Below, in pieces: positions 60,292 through 64,000 of a stretch of 64,000 bases of DNA. Each line of letters opens with the position of its first letter. Within the stretch, counting starts at the first letter, position 1. This DNA is from Pohlia nutans. Lineage: Eukaryota; Streptophyta; Bryopsida; Bryales; Mniaceae. The stretch is taken from NCBI GenBank assembly GCA_022496805.1, contig CM040088.1, forward strand, positions 18,259,001 to 18,323,000, written 5' to 3'. A program made the position numbers and the translations under genes. The notes beneath the pieces are model-generated. The model was not told the origin of the DNA. It worked only from the letters and a program-made list of their open reading frames with translations, and made no database searches.

Positions 60292-60948
60292 CAACAGTCT
60301 GTACATGGGTATATTTTTGGCATTTACATCTTTCGTTTAAGGGTTTCATATTCACCCTATCCATTAATAACGCTCCTCAGGGTAGAATGCTGTCAGTTTC
60401 CTTTACAATGTAAAAGAGGTAATACGATACGGGTCCAGATTTGACAAACATATTATCTCTACGTAGCTTTTCAGTACTTACTATTGTTGTGTTCCTGGTT
60501 CCCATCCACTTACTTCGAACGTGATATTGTAATATCCAACATGCCCTAGTGATGCACGAAGTAAAAGGAATAAATTGTGTTCAACATGAATTTATCGTGG
60601 TTCAGTATTGATAAATACTTACAGCCCCGTTTGATTGCTACATGTTTACCAATGCATGTACTGTGGGGTAAATAATTTTTTGCAAACCATCTCTATATGC
60701 ACTAGTAACTCTGCACTGTGTTCCTGACTACATACCATAATAAAAAGTCATACAAAACTAGTGCCAAGTGGATGACCTGTTCTTCCATGCCTATTTTGCA
60801 TTTGCCCTCCTGAAGGTCATATCAACATTGTTTACTATCTCTGTCCAAGAATCATTTGGCGTGCTCCTTCACGCCCCTTTTGTCTGCAAGACCAAATACA
60901 GATTGCATTATGGTTGGGTTCACTCAGAAGGAGTTAAAGGCGGGTTAA

Positions 60949-61515
60949 CCCCTAAATGTCTAGAGCCCTCTACAAATTCGGCAGTTCTGCAAAGATGCAT
61001 TAAACAATGCAACCTAAAGGGATGTTTTGAACTTGATATATGAATAAAAGTTGTACATTATGAATTTAAGATTTCATCCATACGGTTTGATCAATGATTG
61101 CTATTACCAATAATTTTGTAGAAAATTTGAAATGTGAAATTAAAATTATTTTGTAATTCAATTACAAATAAGATTTTGACAATTTCAAAAAAAAAATTCA
61201 TTGTGCTTCATTAAAATGTAACACTCTAAGTGTAGAGATGTTAGGAGATTAATGGGTTCCTTAATTTTTTGAGTTGCATTTTTTAAAACACTTTTACATT
61301 GACATCTTCAACATTTTGAGTTCATTAGTACAACATGAAACGAGGCAGGAAACATTCACAACTCATCCTCTTTCTAATCGAATCACATATGCTTTAGCTA
61401 ATTTACCATAGAACCTACAGTAATAATTCTAATCTGCAAAAAATGCATGATTAATGACAAAGTTTGGATGAAATCTGTTCATTGTCCAACAAAAGGACGC
61501 TCAGGCAGTTAGAGG
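60949..61515. mobile_element. TTAA-type MITE, family C, copy C4 (reverse)
   Basis: 567 bp. Left CCCCTAAATGTC after TTAA (60945-60948); right GGACGCTCAGGCAGTTAGAGG before TTAA (61516-61519). The interior is the inverse of C1-C3. Confidence 0.82.
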
Positions 61516-61550
61516 TTAAGTCCATAGCGTCGTACCATACTGTTCATTAA

Positions 61551-62090
61551 CCCTTTAACGTCCCGATTCAACACTGTTTTCAAAGATTTGTTATAAAATG
61601 GTTTATGAAAAACGAAAATGGAGTTGATGTACAAAACAAAGTTGTAAATGTCAATGTGTAGATAACATCTGTACGGTTGGATTCATCATATTTATTATTA
61701 ATATTTTTTAAGTAATTCTGCAAGGTTTTCTCTAGAAATTCAATTAAAAATCCAAAATTAACACAATTTATTTTTTAAATATTGTAATGAAATTAGAATG
61801 ACATGAACTACGAGATGGTATGGTTTCCATTATTTGATTCTACTTACTATGGAAAATCATATTTAAGGTCTTTCTTTTTGAACTAAGATTGAAACTTGAC
61901 ATTAATCACTTTTGTAATTTTTCAAAAATTCACATTATCTTATTTGGAAGATCCATACCGTACAAATGGTATTCAACTAGCACAAGAATGAAAAAAAAAA
62001 AAATTGGATGAAAAACATCCAGTACCTACAAAAATCGAGCTGCTGAAATTCATCCGGCGTCCAGATTCTGGACGCCGGCGCGCTAAAGGG
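61551..62090. mobile_element. TTAA-type MITE, family B, copy B5 (full length, reverse)
   Basis: 540 bp, from CCCTTTAACGTCCCGATTC to CGGCGCGCTAAAGGG; perfect TTAA on both sides (61547-61550, 62091-62094). Its subterminal hairpin GGCGTCCAGATTCTGGACGC is well kept, so this is among the youngest copies. Confidence 0.9.
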
Positions 62091-62184
62091 TTAATTATGT
62101 ATAAAGAAAATTTATAATACCATAGACAACATAGAAAAAGTGAACAGCAAAAGGGTATTTACAACTTTGAGATGAAATACGTAC

Positions 62185-62935
62185 TTGGTGCTCCAGTCTA
62201 TATCACCAGATATGAGTATTGACATTGGTGGTTCAAATTCTAAGTCCTTAATGGCCTGCATCCCAACAACACAAGTTACACTTCAACAAAGAAGCTACTA
62301 TTTTTCCATCTGTAATGTAGTTAAAAGATCATCCGCTATCAAATCAAAAAAACTTTAGGTCCACAATTCAGTGTTTACTCTAGAAATGATCCTTTGTTAT
62401 TTATCAAGATTGATATATTCAAAATGTACGTAAAGATACAGGATTCTCCATTTTCTGTATATTGTTCACACATTACCGAAATGACCGTCCGCAGGGTATA
62501 CAGAAATACAATGTTCCGTTCAATAAAAACCTTCAGTGACCATTACATTTTCATATACCTTAACAAATGGGGGATTCATGGGAGCTAGTATCTGTCCCCA
62601 CCTTAATTAAATATTCACTTTATGGAGGTTGATGTAGCCAACATTCATGGTTGTACAAAAATTCTCTTTTTACATGACAAGACTTACCTCTAACTTTCTT
62701 AAAGCATCTGAATCGAATCAAATGGCACACATCAAAAGTAACATCTGACACTTGATACTCTGAGTATATTGAGAATTTGCATTGAATGCCAGAAAATTAG
62801 AAATTAGTTTATTACAGACCATACAAACAGTGCGATGTCATCTACAATGATGTATGAGAGGGCTTTGGGAAAAACTTACCTCAATCAGCTTCATCGAAAT
62901 ATCTTCATACCAGTGGCCACAAGTCCGGATGAGGA
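62185..62935 (-). CDS. Two candidate exons of a NYN-domain-like protein (partial)
   Basis: Minus-strand exons 62935-62880 (starts phase 1, ends phase 0) and 62255-62185 (ends phase 2). Each has a good acceptor (CATTTCAG, GGATGCAG) and donor (GTAAGT, GTACGT). The joined reading contains DISMKLIEAI followed by FEPPMSILISGDIDWS. The pattern of a lysine-rich helix, then PP, then a hydrophobic strand ending in LISGDxD matches the NYN/PIN-like nuclease fold of plant MARF1-like proteins. There the final aspartates bind metal. I could not find the flanking exons within the window, so the gene may be a fragment or have very long introns. Confidence 0.45.
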
Positions 62936-63072
62936 CTGAAATGTGCACTTAGGGCCATGCTCTACAACACCCAACACATACTGTATCTGTGTCTTTTTAG
63001 GGTTTAGGCTAAAACTTTTTTCATTCTTCTAAGTGGTTAGCCCTAACAAGGACCAATGATTCACAGGCTTAA

Positions 63073-63869
63073 CCCTTAACCCCTAAACGTCCACGCATCC
63101 AGTTACTGGATGTTTGTTGGTCAAACCCAATTTTGATCTTGAAGATGACTTTTGTTGCTAACACACCCAACTAAGAAAATGAAGTTTATTAAGTCTAGTT
63201 TGTACTCCACTTTTCAAATCATAAAAATTCCAATTATTGAGTATTTTATTGCTTTTGCATGCTTTGTAGGTCAAGGTTTGAATTACACTACATAGGAATG
63301 ATAGGATGTTCAGCTTTCGTATTTCAAAATTGAAATAAAAAATTTCTATGGAAAACATATCATGTGATTCTCCATTGTAATTTGTACCTGCTCCCAAAAA
63401 AATATTAAAATTTTAAAGCTTTTTTGTAATAAATATTGTTTTTTGAATTATTTAACTTAAAAATTTGTTAAAAATGCTGTATTAAATCAAAAAAATCTGA
63501 AAACTTCAAGACTGATAGGAAACATTCAATTCCATGCATGAAAAATATTACAAAATATATTTTGATAAATCTTGAAGGCTAAATTCTGGAAAATTGGGTG
63601 GTTTGACTTTCCTATAAAGAAGTGGTATGTTTAAGGGTTAAACGACAATGACAGCCCCACGGGCTTGATTTTAGTTTGGGAGAATGTTGCTCATTACTTC
63701 TACACCATTGCACCAAATGGGGTTTTTAAAATTCCAAACCGAGCACCTTAGAGAGATCTATACTTCCTTAGAATAAAGCTAAAGTAAGTTAAACTCAGAA
63801 TCATGCTTAAAATGGAATATAAAATGAGATTTTGGGTGTGGTATCAGGAAAGGAATTGTTGTTTAAGGG
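63073..63869. mobile_element. TTAA-type MITE, family G-like, copy K1, split by J1
   Basis: CCCTTAA at 63073-63079, interruption by J1, then ACGACAATGACAGCCCC from 63642 to TTGTTTAAGGG at 63869. Outer TTAA at 63069-63072 and 63870-63873. The left end resembles family G (CCCTTAAACGTCAA, AAGCCCCATGGGC). Confidence 0.75.
63080..63637. mobile_element. TTAA-type MITE, family J, nested in K1
   Basis: 558 bp, from CCCCTAAACGTCCACGC to GTATGTTTAAGGG, TTAA at 63076-63079 and 63638-63641. It sits in the TTAA of K1's own terminal repeat. Confidence 0.78.
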
Positions 63870-64000
63870 TTAAGTGAATATTTCAATCAATCACATACAT
63901 AAAACAAAAATGCAAATGGGAAAAAATCTTGTGTTCCTGGAATTAGTGACTAATAAATCCATGTGTTTATCAGACACACGAATACATTCCTAGTAGAAGT

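Noticed and set aside
60768..60940. Further exon of the NYN-like gene on the minus strand (acceptor CTTGCAG)
   Set aside because: The frame is open only for 16 codons and does not resemble the expected next part of the domain.

Overview
The window looks like nuclear DNA of a land plant. It is AT-rich and has low gene density. Genes are split by GT-AG introns and belong to plant families: a plant-type hexokinase, a GRAS regulator, a group-3-like LEA protein, an Hsp20-like protein and an LRR receptor of the LRR-VIII/HPCA1-like type. The species cannot be fixed from sequence alone. A GRAS gene with five coding introns, a hexokinase start without an obvious membrane anchor and an unusual transposon load would suit a non-flowering vascular plant (lycophyte or fern), but this is inference.

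Layout, left to right. From 162 to 11,909 (minus) lie the first eleven exons of an LRR receptor gene that runs off the left edge. From 12 to 22 kb is repeat-rich intergenic DNA. A nine-exon hexokinase gene occupies 22,192-33,628 (plus). A LEA gene is at 34,958-36,327 (minus), with an ABA-response-type box upstream. A six-exon Hsp20/alpha-crystallin-like gene is at 40,053-43,118 (plus). Just after its stop codon sits a complete, apparently intact 1.6-kb Tc1-like DD34E transposon (43,214-44,822). A six-exon GRAS gene follows at 47,259-51,367 (plus). The right part (51.4-64 kb) is mostly repeats, with two candidate exons of a NYN-domain-like gene at 62.2-62.9 kb (minus).

The most striking content is not the genes. 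More than 20 short elements, in about ten families, begin CCCCTAAA or CCCTTTRACG, end with the inverse, and sit at TTAA (or TTAG/ATAA) sites. Two comparisons with related unoccupied copies inside the window show the four bases TTAA or TTAG duplicated on insertion. Two further cases show elements inserted into the TTAA that forms part of another element's own terminal repeat. This is the signature of piggyBac-type transposition. These elements fill much of the hexokinase and LRR-receptor introns. Other short inverted-repeat families are also present: Stowaway-like, CACTA-like, an 8-bp-TSD family, a GTGCACT-ended family and several foldback elements. No piggyBac transposase gene was seen in the window.

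All exon coordinates come from reading splice sites by eye. In each gene model the reading phase is consistent across every junction.
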